A DNA stretch of 64,000 bases from Cyclobacteriaceae bacterium (GCA_025808415.1 CP075525.1:1535501-1599500), one strand, 5' to 3'. Shown: positions 43,848 through 52,920, counted from the first letter of the stretch. The notes: generated by a model not told the origin, from the letters alone. Translations and numbers: made by a program.

Positions 43848-44311
43848 TTTAGAAAGGGTGTTAATCGTTTTAAATAGAAAGATGGAATCGGCTCACCAGC
43901 TTCATAACCCGATAATAGTTTTTTGTATTTCTTAACTGTGTAAGGATAAAGCATAGTGTTTTCTATCAATAAATAGAATCCTGTAAGAATTAAACCTGAT
44001 GTGCCTGCAACAATAAGAATGAAGCCGGTATCATCGTTCATGCTGGGATCATTAAGCGTCAAAATAGTTCCAATACCAATGGCTACGCTGGAGACACCTA
44101 AAAGCATAAAATAGTTCTTTTTCCTTTTTTCGTAGGGATAACGTTTACTGGTGAATAATGCGGCAAGGGCTGTTGTAGTGTCGTCATAAGCTGCTACCCA
44201 TATTTTCTCATGCTTGGTAAATTTAAGTTCAGTTGTCTCAAGCTCCTGTGCGAAGGCTGATGCTGAAGCTAGCAGCACCAGTATGCATAAATAATTGATT
44301 TTTAAATTCAT
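43844..44311 (-). CDS. Unknown exported membrane protein, paralog 1
   Basis: A 155-residue protein with a signal peptide (through SAFAQ) and two hydrophobic helices (about 68-84 and 98-116). Shared with the neighbour at 44615: KIWVAAYDDTT-ALA-LF after the signal peptide and PYTVKKYKKL, then FYLKRLTPFL at the end. I do not recognise the family. The strongly conserved ends with a variable middle suggest a folded soluble part at each side of a membrane hairpin. It is convergent with the lipoprotein gene. Confidence 0.8.
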   Translation of the reverse strand: MNLKINYLCILVLLASASAFAQELETTELKFTKHEKIWVAAYDDTTTALAALFTSKRYPYEKRKKNYFMLLGVSSVAIGIGTILTLNDPSMNDDTGFILIVAGTSGLILTGFYLLIENTMLYPYTVKKYKKLLSGYEAGEPIPSFYLKRLTPFLK

Positions 44312-44399
44312 AGCGAGAATACTTTGATTTATAAGTGCTTACACAACTAATCATCGCAGAACCGATAACGGATACCGGCCATAAGTTGGGTTAAAATTT

Positions 44400-44616
44400 C
44401 AGTGGTACCATCATAGAAAATCGGGCCGAAGGCCCCTTGCCCTTATTGGTGTTGCGGGCTGTAACCCCGAAAACCTTTAGCCATTATCCATAAATTTTTA
44501 ATAACAATCGTTGTTGGTGACCTGCCCGCATGGCCGCTGCACAACACCAACAACGGCATAAGTTGGGCAGGGTAGAATACCTGTGAGTCGCGGCTTCTTG
44601 CCGCGACTGCCTTTTT
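44400..44616 (+). other. Structured 300-base gap between the paralogs, possible small RNA
   Basis: The gap 44312-44614 holds no credible gene. It is rich in inverted repeats: GGGCC/GGCCC (44423-44427 and 44431-44435), CGTTGTTGGTG/CACCAACAACG (44509-44519 and 44545-44555) and CCTGCCC/GGGCAGG (44521-44527 and 44565-44571). The last two interleave, an H-type pseudoknot topology. The plus-strand hairpin with T-tract at 44586-44616 follows. Together these fit a plus-strand non-coding RNA with an intrinsic terminator; no clear promoter was found. Confidence 0.3.
44586..44616 (+). terminator. Hairpin with T-tract beside paralog 2
   Basis: The stem AGTCGCGGC (44586-44594) with GCCGCGACT (44600-44608), a 5-base loop, GCC and TTTTT at 44612-44616. 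The direction is plus, yet no plus-strand gene precedes it. It sits against the stop of the minus-strand paralog at 44615, exactly as the hairpin at 43813-43847 sits against paralog 1, so it may be part of an old tandem duplication or the end of an RNA. Confidence 0.6.
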
Positions 44617-45103
44617 AGCGCAAAAAGGGAGTGAGCCTTTTGGTATAAAACCGTGGTAACGGTTGCCCTGCGGCATGAAGGCCCACCAATTTATTGTATT
44701 TTTTTACGGTATAAGGATGTAACATCAAAGCATTTCCACCCAAAGTAATACCCGACCACATAACGCCTGAAAAACCCAAAAGTAAAGGTACAAAACTCAT
44801 GTCCATGTCCTGTTCTATTGCAACGCCCGATCCTGTAGGTGAGTTGTGTGATGACAGCATTAAGCCTGTGCCCAACACCACCACAGAGGCGCCTAATACA
44901 TAATATCCGGTTTCCTGTTCTTTGCGAATTTGATGGCGTTTATTCAAAAACAATGTAGCAAGCGCTTTGGTGGTATCATCATAAGCCGCTATCCATATTT
45001 TTTCCGTTTTTGTAAGCTTTATGTTGGGTTTCTCTTCTTGTGCAAAAGCAACACTTGCCAGTGTAGAAGTTAGTACGGTAAAAAAAATAGTTTTTGTGTT
45101 CAT
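44615..45103 (-). CDS. Unknown exported membrane protein, paralog 2
   Basis: A 162-residue paralog of the product of 43844-44311: signal peptide (through VAFAQ), KIWIAAYDDTTKALATLF, two hydrophobic helices (about 67-82 and 106-124), HPYTVKKYNKL and FYTKRLTPFLR. The conserved AYDDTT and KRLTPFL motifs mark a small family that I do not recognise. Both copies face the same way with their 3' ends beside related hairpins, so they arose by tandem duplication of gene plus flank and then diverged in the middle. Confidence 0.8.
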   Translation of the reverse strand: MNTKTIFFTVLTSTLASVAFAQEEKPNIKLTKTEKIWIAAYDDTTKALATLFLNKRHQIRKEQETGYYVLGASVVVLGTGLMLSSHNSPTGSGVAIEQDMDMSFVPLLLGFSGVMWSGITLGGNALMLHPYTVKKYNKLVGLHAAGQPLPRFYTKRLTPFLR

Positions 45104-45414
45104 AGGTTGTCAGCGTTTTTACCTAACAATTCAAAGTGAAATGTTTTAAAACAATATCCATAGCCCAAGGATCAGGTTACTCAAATACAGCAAAAATGTT
45201 TAACCAAATTTAAAACTTTCACTACCGCACTTCATGGCAACCATTTCAAAAAACATACATATTTAAAATGGTAGTTTTTTACTAATAACTATTGACTGGT
45301 TGTACTAGCTACGGTGCGCATTTTATACTACTGCCCTTTAAATTTTGCTGCATTTGCAGGTTGACTATTTACAGGCAGGTTGAAAACGGAGGGAAATATT
45401 ACATGGTTAGGTGC
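45104..45414. other. Intergenic stretch with no gene seen
   Basis: An A/T-rich gap between the paralog start and the heptamer array. No open frame with a plausible signal, no RNA fold and no strong promoter was found. It presumably holds the promoter of paralog 2 near its right part of 45104-45200. Confidence 0.5.
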
Positions 45415-45512
45415 GAGGTACGAGGTACGAACTGCGAATTAGGAACTACGAGGTACAAACTATGAACTACTAAACTTGAACTTTGAACTTTGAACTTCGA
45501 ACTTCGAACTAA
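45415..45512. repeat. Array of 14 contiguous 7-base units
   Basis: Fourteen heptamers in strict register, with unit consensus close to GAACTAC/GAACTTT: variants include GAGGTAC (three times), GAACTAC, GAATTAG, AAACTAT, GAACTTT (twice) and GAACTTC (twice). A further degenerate unit may precede it at 45408. The array starts 311 bases past the paralog 2 start and ends 11 bases from the recN stop. Confidence 0.9.
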
Positions 45513-45523
45513 GAGATCTGCCA

Positions 45524-47176
45524 TTAACGGACCAACAACTCCCGCGCGTTTTCTACCGCCACTTTTGAAGGCTTATCCCCGCCAATCATCTTGGCAATTT
45601 CTTCAACGCGTTCAGTATCATTTAACGCTTTAATAGTGCTAACCGTTTTTGCACGGGCATCATCTTTATATACGTAATAATGCTGATCGGCTTTGGCGGC
45701 AATTTGTGGTAAATGGCTAATGGAAATAAGCTGATGCTTTTTTGCCATGCCCTTCATAAGCTTACCCAACTTAATGGCAATTTCACCGGAAATACCGCTG
45801 TCAATTTCATCCAGCACCAGCGTGGGCATTTCGGTTTTTTCGGCCATTACATACTTTATACAAAACATGAGGCGCGAGAACTCGCCACCCGAAGCCACCT
45901 GGTTTAAGGGACGAGGTGCGATGCCTTTGTTTGCGCTAAAAAAGATTTCTATGTTATCTGTTCCGGTTATTGTTGGTGAGGTATGCTGATGTTCGATTTT
46001 GAGTGTGGCTTGTGGGATACCGAGCTCTTTTAACAGGGTTGTGATTTGCTTACACAAAGGTCCAAACACTTTTAACCGCGATTGGCTAAGTTTAGTAGCG
46101 TTGCTCTTCAGTACGTGTTTGGCCTGTTCAAAATCTTTCCTTGATTTTTCCAGGGTGTCATCCAGGTTTGCGGTGAGGTTGGCTTTTTGTTGCAGTTCGT
46201 GTTGCAGTTGTAACAGTTCATGTACAGTACTTACCCGGTGTTTTTTCAGTAAGCGGTAAAGCATGTCTACCCGTTCTTTAACATTTTGGGCATGTTCCGG
46301 ATCAAAATCAATGTTGGCTTCGGCATGCTCGATTTCTTTTACAATATCATCCAGTTCAATTACCATGCTTTGGAGCCGTTGGAATAAGTCTTCATACGTT
46401 TTGGCATACCCGGCAACGGCTTGCAAATGCCCGCGGGCTTCGGCCAAGGCGAAACGGGTGGTAAATTCTGAACGTGAAAGTAAATCCAGCGAAGTGTTTA
46501 GCCTGCTTTTGATATCTTCGGCATGGTCCATGATTTTCAGTTCAGCTTCCAGTTTTTCCTGGTCTCCCTCTTCAAATCCTGCCTGCACCAGTTCTTCCAG
46601 TTGAAAATTTATAAAGTCTGCTTCTTGCTGAAGGGTATCGGCTTGTGCCTGAAGGTTTTCAAAAGCTTTTTTGGTTGTTTGGTAGGTGTTCCATGCAGCC
46701 GTATAATTTTCCCGCAGGTTTTCGTTACCGGCATAAGCATCTACCAATCTCAATTGAAAGGTTTGGTTGCCCAACTGCAAGGTTTCGTGTTGCGAGTGAA
46801 CATCCATTAACTGGCTGCCGAGTCTTTTAAGTACTTCTACCGTTACGGGCGTGTCGTTTATAAAAGCACGCGACTTTCCTCCGGGGTTTATTTCCCTGCG
46901 AAGAACAGTATGGTCGTCATAATCCAGGTCTTCGGCCTTAAAAAATTCCTGCAGCTTATAGGCACCGATTTCAAACACACCTTCGGTGATGCATTTCTCG
47001 TTTTCATCCCACAGTACTTTGGTATCTGCCCGGTTGCCCATAAGCAACCCAATGGCACCCAGCATAATGGATTTTCCTGCTCCGGTTTCACCTGTAATTA
47101 CATTCAGGTTTGCGGAAGGTGACAACTCCAGGTGCCGGATGAGGGCATAGTTTTTTATGGTAAGGTGTTTAAGCAC
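45524..47176 (-). CDS. recN: DNA repair protein RecN
   Basis: A 550-residue SMC-like ATPase for double-strand break repair. Walker A is ITGETGAGKSIML near the N-terminus, the ABC signature is ASGGEFSRLM and Walker B is TLVLDEIDSG; a long coiled coil fills the middle (about 160-370). The length is typical. It is the downstream gene of the unit bamD-rpoZ-coaBC-DUF4835-recN, separated by 91 bases from DUF4835. Confidence 0.97.
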   Translation of the reverse strand: MLKHLTIKNYALIRHLELSPSANLNVITGETGAGKSIMLGAIGLLMGNRADTKVLWDENEKCITEGVFEIGAYKLQEFFKAEDLDYDDHTVLRREINPGGKSRAFINDTPVTVEVLKRLGSQLMDVHSQHETLQLGNQTFQLRLVDAYAGNENLRENYTAAWNTYQTTKKAFENLQAQADTLQQEADFINFQLEELVQAGFEEGDQEKLEAELKIMDHAEDIKSRLNTSLDLLSRSEFTTRFALAEARGHLQAVAGYAKTYEDLFQRLQSMVIELDDIVKEIEHAEANIDFDPEHAQNVKERVDMLYRLLKKHRVSTVHELLQLQHELQQKANLTANLDDTLEKSRKDFEQAKHVLKSNATKLSQSRLKVFGPLCKQITTLLKELGIPQATLKIEHQHTSPTITGTDNIEIFFSANKGIAPRPLNQVASGGEFSRLMFCIKYVMAEKTEMPTLVLDEIDSGISGEIAIKLGKLMKGMAKKHQLISISHLPQIAAKADQHYYVYKDDARAKTVSTIKALNDTERVEEIAKMIGGDKPSKVAVENARELLVR

Positions 47177-47267
47177 AAGTTGGTTAAGTCCCGAAATATA
47201 CGTGTTGCACTAACCTAGTTCCAATGGCAAAAGAAAAATTAGGGATTTAACCTGGTGTGCTGGTTCC

Positions 47268-48167
47268 TTAGTTTTTCAGGATTTTCTCATACCCGGCACG
47301 GTTGGTAGGGTCGATGGTGGTGAGTAAGTCGTAGGCTTCCTTACGTATGGGAAGTTGTCCGCTCGAAAAAATATTCGAAATCTCCTTTGCTTTGGCGTCA
47401 AGGAAGGAAATAATAACGATTGCGTTGGGGTTTATGTCGCGTGCTTTTTTTACATCCTTTAGTCCCTTCAAAATAATTTCACGGCTGGTGTCCGGATCTT
47501 TGTCAAATGTATCCAATCCCAGGCGGTGGTAGGTGTACTGGTTTTTGCGTACATCTGCAAACTGTGGGTTGATGAGGTTTTCAATGAGCCAGTACCGGTT
47601 ACGGATACTGCCCACTGACTGCCAACCGGGACGGTTAGAGGATTGTGCATTATTTACCACCTGAAGAGCACGTTGAAAGTAAGGTGTTCCTCCAAGTTCA
47701 CTAAACGTATCGTAGTCCATACCTATAATGGTGTAGGCGTAGAACGCCAACATGGAGGTGATGTTTGAGGTGTAGGTGTTATCGTTAAATTCCAGGGGTT
47801 GTGATTCGAGGTAATCAAACTCCCAATCGCGGTCGGCAAAGTTAAAAGTCAGGCTGTTATAGTTGGTGTTGTAAACCGGCCGGGCAGCCTGTACCTGTAC
47901 GGAAGCGCTGAAAATACCAATTGCCGGCATATCATTAATGTTTATGAGCATGCTGCAGTTAATTTTCTCGTGTGCCAGGTAGCTATCGTTGGTCCATTTA
48001 CGGGTATTTAAAAACTGTTGAAAGGCATTCTTCATATCCGTAAAAACAGACCGGTCGGTTGTTTGTACCCGCGGCCCGACATTAATGGTAACGATACAAT
48101 TTAACTCCTGCGCCTGGAGTGCAAACAGATTACCTAAAGTGAATATGACGATGGCCAGATTACGCAT
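47268..48167 (-). CDS. DUF4835 protein (PorD-like, T9SS-associated)
   Basis: A 299-residue exported protein (signal peptide through LFALQAQ) with the DUF4835 pattern: ELNCIVTINVGPRVQTTDRS and a middle FYAYTIIGMDYDTFSELGG. From memory this family is named PorD in T9SS annotation, a periplasmic accessory of type IX secretion; I could not verify it. It overlaps the coaBC gene by eight bases at 48160-48167, so the two are coupled in an order common in Bacteroidota. Confidence 0.85.
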   Translation of the reverse strand: MRNLAIVIFTLGNLFALQAQELNCIVTINVGPRVQTTDRSVFTDMKNAFQQFLNTRKWTNDSYLAHEKINCSMLININDMPAIGIFSASVQVQAARPVYNTNYNSLTFNFADRDWEFDYLESQPLEFNDNTYTSNITSMLAFYAYTIIGMDYDTFSELGGTPYFQRALQVVNNAQSSNRPGWQSVGSIRNRYWLIENLINPQFADVRKNQYTYHRLGLDTFDKDPDTSREIILKGLKDVKKARDINPNAIVIISFLDAKAKEISNIFSSGQLPIRKEAYDLLTTIDPTNRAGYEKILKN

Positions 48168-49362
48168 GAAGTTTGTCGATAATCATATTTACGATATCCA
48201 ACGCCAATTCCCTTTTGCTTTTTAAGCTGAAGGAAGTAACCTGTTGTTGGCGGTCCAGCACTGTTATTTTATTGGTATCGTGGCCGAAACCCGCACCTGT
48301 GTCGTTGAGTGAATTCAGCACGATCATATCGAAGTTTTTTGATTCGAGCTTTTTTAAAGCGTTGGCGGTTTCATTTTCGGTTTCCAGCGCAAAGCCAACC
48401 ATAAATTGACCGGTTGATTTTTGTTTACCCAGGGCAGCGGCAATATCGTGTGTTTTGATCAGTTCAAGCGAGAGCGCTTCATCTTTCTTTTTTATTTTCT
48501 GATCTGCTTTTACGGCCGGTTTATAATCGGCTACGGCTGCTGCAAGTATGGCAATGTCGGCTTGTGGAAACAACTGATTACAGGCATTATACATTTCTTC
48601 GGCTGAAGTTACAGGGATAACGTTTATCCTTCCATGGTTAGTGTGTAAGGCCGTAGGTCCTGAAACCAGTTGAACGGTTGCACCCTTCTCGGCTAATGCT
48701 TCGGCAAGTGCATAACCCATTTTTCCGGTTGAGTGGTTGCCAATAAACCGCACGGGATCCAGTGCTTCGTGGGTAGGCCCGGCCGTAACCAAAGCCCGCT
48801 TACCTTTCAGCGGTAAGCGTTGTTCAAAAAAATCAATGAGGCTGCCAACAATTTCTTCCGGTTCAGCCATTCGTCCGGTGCCGGTTAAACCGCTGGCAAG
48901 TTCACCATGGGCAGGGTCTATAATAAAATTACCAATCTGTTTTAGCTTCTCCAGGTTGGTGCTTGTAGATTGATGTTGCAGCATATCCAGGTCCATGGCG
49001 GGTGCCAGGAATACCGGGCATCGTGCAGAAAGATAAACGGCCAGCAAGAGGTTATCGCACAGGCCATTTGCCATTTTAGCTATAGTATTTGCGCTGGCGG
49101 GTGCAATAATCATTACATCGGCCCACAGGCCTAATTCAACATGGTTGTTCCATTGGCCGGTGTTGTCTTTTATAAACTCCCACAGCACCGGGTTTTTGGA
49201 TAGTGTTGAAAGCGTAAGGGGTGTTATAAAGTCTTTTGCGGAAGGGGTCATAATAACTTTTACTTCCGCCCCCGACTTGATCAATAACCGCACAAGAAAT
49301 GCTGCTTTGTAAGCGGCAATGCTACCGGTAACTCCAAGCAGTATTTTCTTACCGTGCAGCAT
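48160..49362 (-). CDS. coaBC: Bifunctional CoaBC (PPC synthetase/decarboxylase)
   Basis: A 400-residue enzyme performing two steps of coenzyme A synthesis. The N-terminal flavoprotein decarboxylase has the GVTGSIAAYKAAFLV start, the His-bearing NNHVELGLWAD and the substrate-binding PAMDLDMLQHQST region; the C-terminal ligase has TAGPTHEALDPVRFIGNHST and AAVADYKP. The gene overlaps DUF4835 and follows rpoZ after ten bases. Confidence 0.97.
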   Translation of the reverse strand: MLHGKKILLGVTGSIAAYKAAFLVRLLIKSGAEVKVIMTPSAKDFITPLTLSTLSKNPVLWEFIKDNTGQWNNHVELGLWADVMIIAPASANTIAKMANGLCDNLLLAVYLSARCPVFLAPAMDLDMLQHQSTSTNLEKLKQIGNFIIDPAHGELASGLTGTGRMAEPEEIVGSLIDFFEQRLPLKGKRALVTAGPTHEALDPVRFIGNHSTGKMGYALAEALAEKGATVQLVSGPTALHTNHGRINVIPVTSAEEMYNACNQLFPQADIAILAAAVADYKPAVKADQKIKKKDEALSLELIKTHDIAAALGKQKSTGQFMVGFALETENETANALKKLESKNFDMIVLNSLNDTGAGFGHDTNKITVLDRQQQVTSFSLKSKRELALDIVNMIIDKLHA

Positions 49363-49372
49363 GGTGTGGTTG

Positions 49373-49696
49373 TTATTGTTCGCTACCTGCTTCGGTCTCT
49401 TCGCGGAACCTGTAGTTTAATTTTCCTTCCAGAAATTCTTCCGTAGCTGTGTTGGTAGGCTTGGGCATACGTTCGTAGAATTTTGAAATCTCGATTTGTT
49501 CCCGGTTTTCAAATACCTCTTCCAGGTTGTCAACCGTAGTGGCAAACTCAGCCAACTTGCTGTTTAGCTCTTCTTTGATGTTTACGGCAATCTGGCGGGC
49601 ACGCTTTGAGATAATAACTACTGATTCATATAAGTTGCCAGTAGGTTCTGCAATTTTTTCAAGATCGCGTGTTACAATTGATGATTGGATAGCCAT
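49373..49696 (-). CDS. rpoZ: RNA polymerase omega subunit, Bacteroidota type
   Basis: A 107-residue protein matching the Bacteroidota omega form: N-terminal IVTRDLEKIAEPTGNLYESV and a helix VIISKRARQIAVNIKEELN in the position of the omega core, with an acidic tail. It stabilises RNA polymerase. It sits three bases after bamD and before coaBC, the standard order in this phylum. Confidence 0.9.
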   Translation of the reverse strand: MAIQSSIVTRDLEKIAEPTGNLYESVVIISKRARQIAVNIKEELNSKLAEFATTVDNLEEVFENREQIEISKFYERMPKPTNTATEEFLEGKLNYRFREETEAGSEQ

Positions 49697-49698
49697 GG

Positions 49699-50511
49699 TT
49701 ACGAATTTAAGTTTTTTAGTTTATTAAGTTTTTCCAGACTCTCTACGTACATCTTTTCAGCATCTTTTAAATAGGCGCTGCTCGGATAACGGTCAATAAA
49801 GTCGATATAGGTATTTACTACTTCCTGGTAGCGTTCGCGTTGCTTACTATAAATGCTTTGTTCGGCAAGTTTATATTGTGAGGCAATAATCAGGTAACGG
49901 GCTTCTTCCAGGTGTTTGGAATCGGGAAAGTTGTCCTGAAAATTCTTAAGCGCAACGATGGCAGCCTTGTACTGGCGCATGCGGTAATACTGCTTGGCAT
50001 TATCAAAGCCTTTTTGGTCTAACCGGTCCTGGGTGGTGAAGATCACATCCAGGGCTTGGTCCCGGTACTTGCTGTTTGGATAGCGGTTTAAAAATTCCTG
50101 CATGGACGCCATGGCTTCAATACTACCGGTTTGGTCGAGGTTTGAACCGGGAGAAGACCTGAAGAGCGAGTAGGCGTACATATATCGTGCTTCCTCGGCC
50201 AGGGTGCTTCGACCGTAGGTTTCATAGAAGGTTTTAAACTGTTCGGAGGCCAACAAATAAAGCTTTTCGTGGAATTGACAATAGGCCAGGTAAAACTGGG
50301 CTTTTTCAGCTTCGGGTAAACCCCGGATTATGGGCATCACCTGCTCAAACAAAACGGAGGCTTTGTAGTAGTCCTTTTTATCGTAATACCTTGATGCGGC
50401 CTCATATTTCACGCGCCAATCAGGGTTTTTTTCAATTTTCCTGAATTTACTGCATGAAACCCCAACAAAAAGGACGAGTATGAAAAATATTCCGGTCGAT
50501 CGTACCTGCAT
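49699..50511 (-). CDS. bamD: Outer membrane assembly lipoprotein BamD
   Basis: A 270-residue TPR lipoprotein of the beta-barrel assembly machine. The signal peptide ends in VGVSC, and five TPR-like units follow (AASRYYDKKDYYKASVLFEQ, AQFYLAYCQFHEKLYLLASEQ, YPNSKYRDQALDVIF and later). The ATG at 50511 is preferred to an upstream in-frame codon at 50532. It leads the transcript bamD-rpoZ-coaBC-DUF4835-recN. Confidence 0.92.
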   Translation of the reverse strand: MQVRSTGIFFILVLFVGVSCSKFRKIEKNPDWRVKYEAASRYYDKKDYYKASVLFEQVMPIIRGLPEAEKAQFYLAYCQFHEKLYLLASEQFKTFYETYGRSTLAEEARYMYAYSLFRSSPGSNLDQTGSIEAMASMQEFLNRYPNSKYRDQALDVIFTTQDRLDQKGFDNAKQYYRMRQYKAAIVALKNFQDNFPDSKHLEEARYLIIASQYKLAEQSIYSKQRERYQEVVNTYIDFIDRYPSSAYLKDAEKMYVESLEKLNKLKNLNS

Positions 50512-50590
50512 AAGCCCGCAAATATAGTACATCGTAATAAATCATTAAAACGATGTTTTTGTCTTGGGCGCTATGCGTTTTGGTTAAAAA

Positions 50591-51295
50591 TTATCGCTTA
50601 ACAATGAGTTTGCGGGTCATCACGCCTTCATTGTCGAGGTATAGAGTGTAGAAGTAAATACCGGCTGTAAATTCCTCGGCCCGGATTTTAACACGATTGT
50701 CCAGGTAAGGTAATTCATATTCCGACAGGGCACTTCCTAATATGTTGTGGATCAAAATCTTAGCCTTAACCTTATCGGTCAGGAGCCGGTAATCAATGTG
50801 GGCGAAGTCGCTCACCGGATTGGGGTATACATCGTGTATGGTTATAAAGCGGGAACTGTAAAGGTCGCTTTTTACAGGCTTCTCTTCTACGCTAAAGTTT
50901 ATCTCAAGGCTGGAAGCATCAAGGTGATTCGATTTGTTAAGGATAACGTAACGAACTGTGCTAAATCCTGAAACAAGCCCTGCATCAAGGGCCAATACGA
51001 GGTTTTGGCTTTGCCCGGGCTCAAGGCGAAGGGTTAAATCATCGGGATGGCCTGCTTCGCAATTACCCTCCGGGCATATTAAACTCCGTTGGGTGCTTCC
51101 AATTTGTGAGTCATCTTTGCGGAGGATGAGCGTAATAGCCTTTCCGGATATGTTTTTGATTTGTATAGGGGCTTTGATCAAATCCCCGATATACCCCCGA
51201 TGGTTCTCCAAATAGCCTGAAACCTCAAAGCTTTGTGCCCGAGCCGAAGCTGAAACCCAAAATAGAATAAAAGCCAGGAGTAGAGTCTTCTTCAT
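50591..51295 (-). CDS. Secreted protein with T9SS type A sorting domain
   Basis: A 234-residue exported protein (signal peptide through SARAQ) with a beta-sandwich body (about 25-150) and a C-terminal type A sorting domain of about 80 residues starting at IHDVYPNPVSDFAHIDY and ending MTRKLIVKR. The domain is cleaved or anchored by type IX secretion. The body has no recognised activity. The ATG at 51295 is preferred to a TTG at 51316. It is evidence that this genome encodes T9SS cargo. Confidence 0.9.
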   Translation of the reverse strand: MKKTLLLAFILFWVSASARAQSFEVSGYLENHRGYIGDLIKAPIQIKNISGKAITLILRKDDSQIGSTQRSLICPEGNCEAGHPDDLTLRLEPGQSQNLVLALDAGLVSGFSTVRYVILNKSNHLDASSLEINFSVEEKPVKSDLYSSRFITIHDVYPNPVSDFAHIDYRLLTDKVKAKILIHNILGSALSEYELPYLDNRVKIRAEEFTAGIYFYTLYLDNEGVMTRKLIVKR

Positions 51296-51381
51296 AAACT
51301 TTATGAAGTTTTTCAAAATTTAGCTTTTTCCCGCTCATTTCATAGGAGAAAAGCGAATATTTATGTTCTGATAACAATAAA

Positions 51382-52920
51382 TTAAAGCCGGGCTCGTTCC
51401 GCGGCAGGCATTTGCGGTGAGTTGGTTTTTTTAACCACCTCTTTTCGGGTGGGTCGCATTTCAATTTTCCACTGGAAACCATTCAGCAGAAGATCGTCTT
51501 TTTTGAGTTCGTGCGGAGGTATAAAATCTGCATCCGGCCTCACATAAAAGCTAAGGTTATTAACCCGGGCATCTTTAAAGCGGATGGTAATGTTGCTGCA
51601 GATGATTTTATTCATGCCCATCAGCAGGTTGGTTTTATCTTCCAGGGCAAAATATATACTCTCTCCGTTACCCTCCACTACCACACGATGCAACTGGTTT
51701 TTTTTGAAGTAGGCAGTCATCTTCCTGCCCTTAATCTGGTTAAAGTTCTTTAAGGTGTCGGTTGAGATAACAAAGGCATTAACCGTTAAAAATATTTTGC
51801 TTATCGTATTGTTTTCAATCAACATGCTGATGGTATCTGCAGTCATCTGGTTTCCGGCTGTCCATAAGGCCGGTGCTTTGTACAGGAACATAATTGAGTC
51901 TGATTGCCGATACTCCAGCGAGTCGGCCAATCCCTGAATATCTTTCTTGAAAATCTTTACGTTGTTGTACGCCAGCAATCTTTTTTTGGCCGGGTCATCA
52001 CTATCAATGGAGACCAACGTATCGGCTGACATAAACAAGGTGTCTCCTTCTTCGGTTACTTTGGTAAGCCAGGCATTGGTAAACACTTTCGCAATATTTT
52101 TTCGTTTATCCAACCAGGCATCGTCACCATAAATAACCAGGTTCTCTTCTTTATGGGTCATCACCACGTTTCCTTTCACGGTGTAGAATTTACGCAGGTC
52201 ATCCAACTTCAATTTATTTCCGGTTAGGGTGTATGACTGCGATTCGGCCTGGCCTTGCTTTATGTCCGACTGTTGCGACCGGGTATCGTATTCACCACCT
52301 TCGTAAACAAAGGTGTTGCCTTCCTTATCGGTCACAGTGGTTTCGGTGCGGAAGTAAATGATTTTTGTACGGGAGTTGTATTGCAGCGAATCCGATTTCA
52401 TGTTGTAATCTGGGTTGGTAACCACAACGTTTCGTTTAAACGATGCAATGTTTGAGTTGACCTGGTAATAACCCTTGTTGCTGGTCAGTACATTAATGCT
52501 ATCTACCAACCTGCCTTTGTTAAAGTAGTAAGCTTCATTCTTCAGCCGGTCGAAGTCGAGGTAGTCGGTATAAAGGGTGGCGGTGGCCAATTTGGTAAAC
52601 ACAACATTACTTCGAAGTTTTGCTATGCGTGTATTTCCATCGTACTCGGCCCGGTTAGAAGTAATGGTTACCGAGTCGCCCTCAATAATTTTCACCCTTC
52701 CGAAAGCTTCGACAATGTTCCTGGTCCTGAAAAAAAGTGCAGAGTCGCAATGGATGGTCGTTCGGCTTTGCTCAAAGATTACGTTGCCGATTACCCGATC
52801 GAACCGCTCACCGTCTTTTACCCCGCCAATCAGTTGGTCGGCCTGTTTAAGGGTAACCCGGTTTTGCGCCAAAACCCAATGGCACGAAACAAGGATTAAC
52901 AGGAGCAAACTATAGCGCAT
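51382..52920 (-). CDS. OstA/LptA-like LPS transport protein
   Basis: A 512-residue exported protein (signal peptide through HWVLAQ) with several LptA/OstA-like beta-jellyroll repeats (GNVIFEQSRTTIHCDSALFF, RVKIIEGDSVTITSNRAEYD, NVVFTKLATATLYTDYLDF, NVVVTNPDYNMKSDSLQYN). It presumably forms part of the LPS bridge to the outer membrane. The ATG at 52920 (MRYSLLLLILVSC) is preferred; an upstream frame to 52965 overlaps tilS and is rejected. It is divergent from tilS. Confidence 0.88.
   Translation of the reverse strand: MRYSLLLLILVSCHWVLAQNRVTLKQADQLIGGVKDGERFDRVIGNVIFEQSRTTIHCDSALFFRTRNIVEAFGRVKIIEGDSVTITSNRAEYDGNTRIAKLRSNVVFTKLATATLYTDYLDFDRLKNEAYYFNKGRLVDSINVLTSNKGYYQVNSNIASFKRNVVVTNPDYNMKSDSLQYNSRTKIIYFRTETTVTDKEGNTFVYEGGEYDTRSQQSDIKQGQAESQSYTLTGNKLKLDDLRKFYTVKGNVVMTHKEENLVIYGDDAWLDKRKNIAKVFTNAWLTKVTEEGDTLFMSADTLVSIDSDDPAKKRLLAYNNVKIFKKDIQGLADSLEYRQSDSIMFLYKAPALWTAGNQMTADTISMLIENNTISKIFLTVNAFVISTDTLKNFNQIKGRKMTAYFKKNQLHRVVVEGNGESIYFALEDKTNLLMGMNKIICSNITIRFKDARVNNLSFYVRPDADFIPPHELKKDDLLLNGFQWKIEMRPTRKEVVKKTNSPQMPAAERARL

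Noticed and set aside
44443..44676. 77-codon frame in the gap between the paralogs
   Set aside because: It crosses the terminator hairpin and has no signal, motif or codon pattern; the region is better read as structured RNA or an intergenic gap.
45415..45512. Possible CRISPR array
   Set aside because: Units are 7 bases with no spacers and no cas genes; this is a short tandem repeat.
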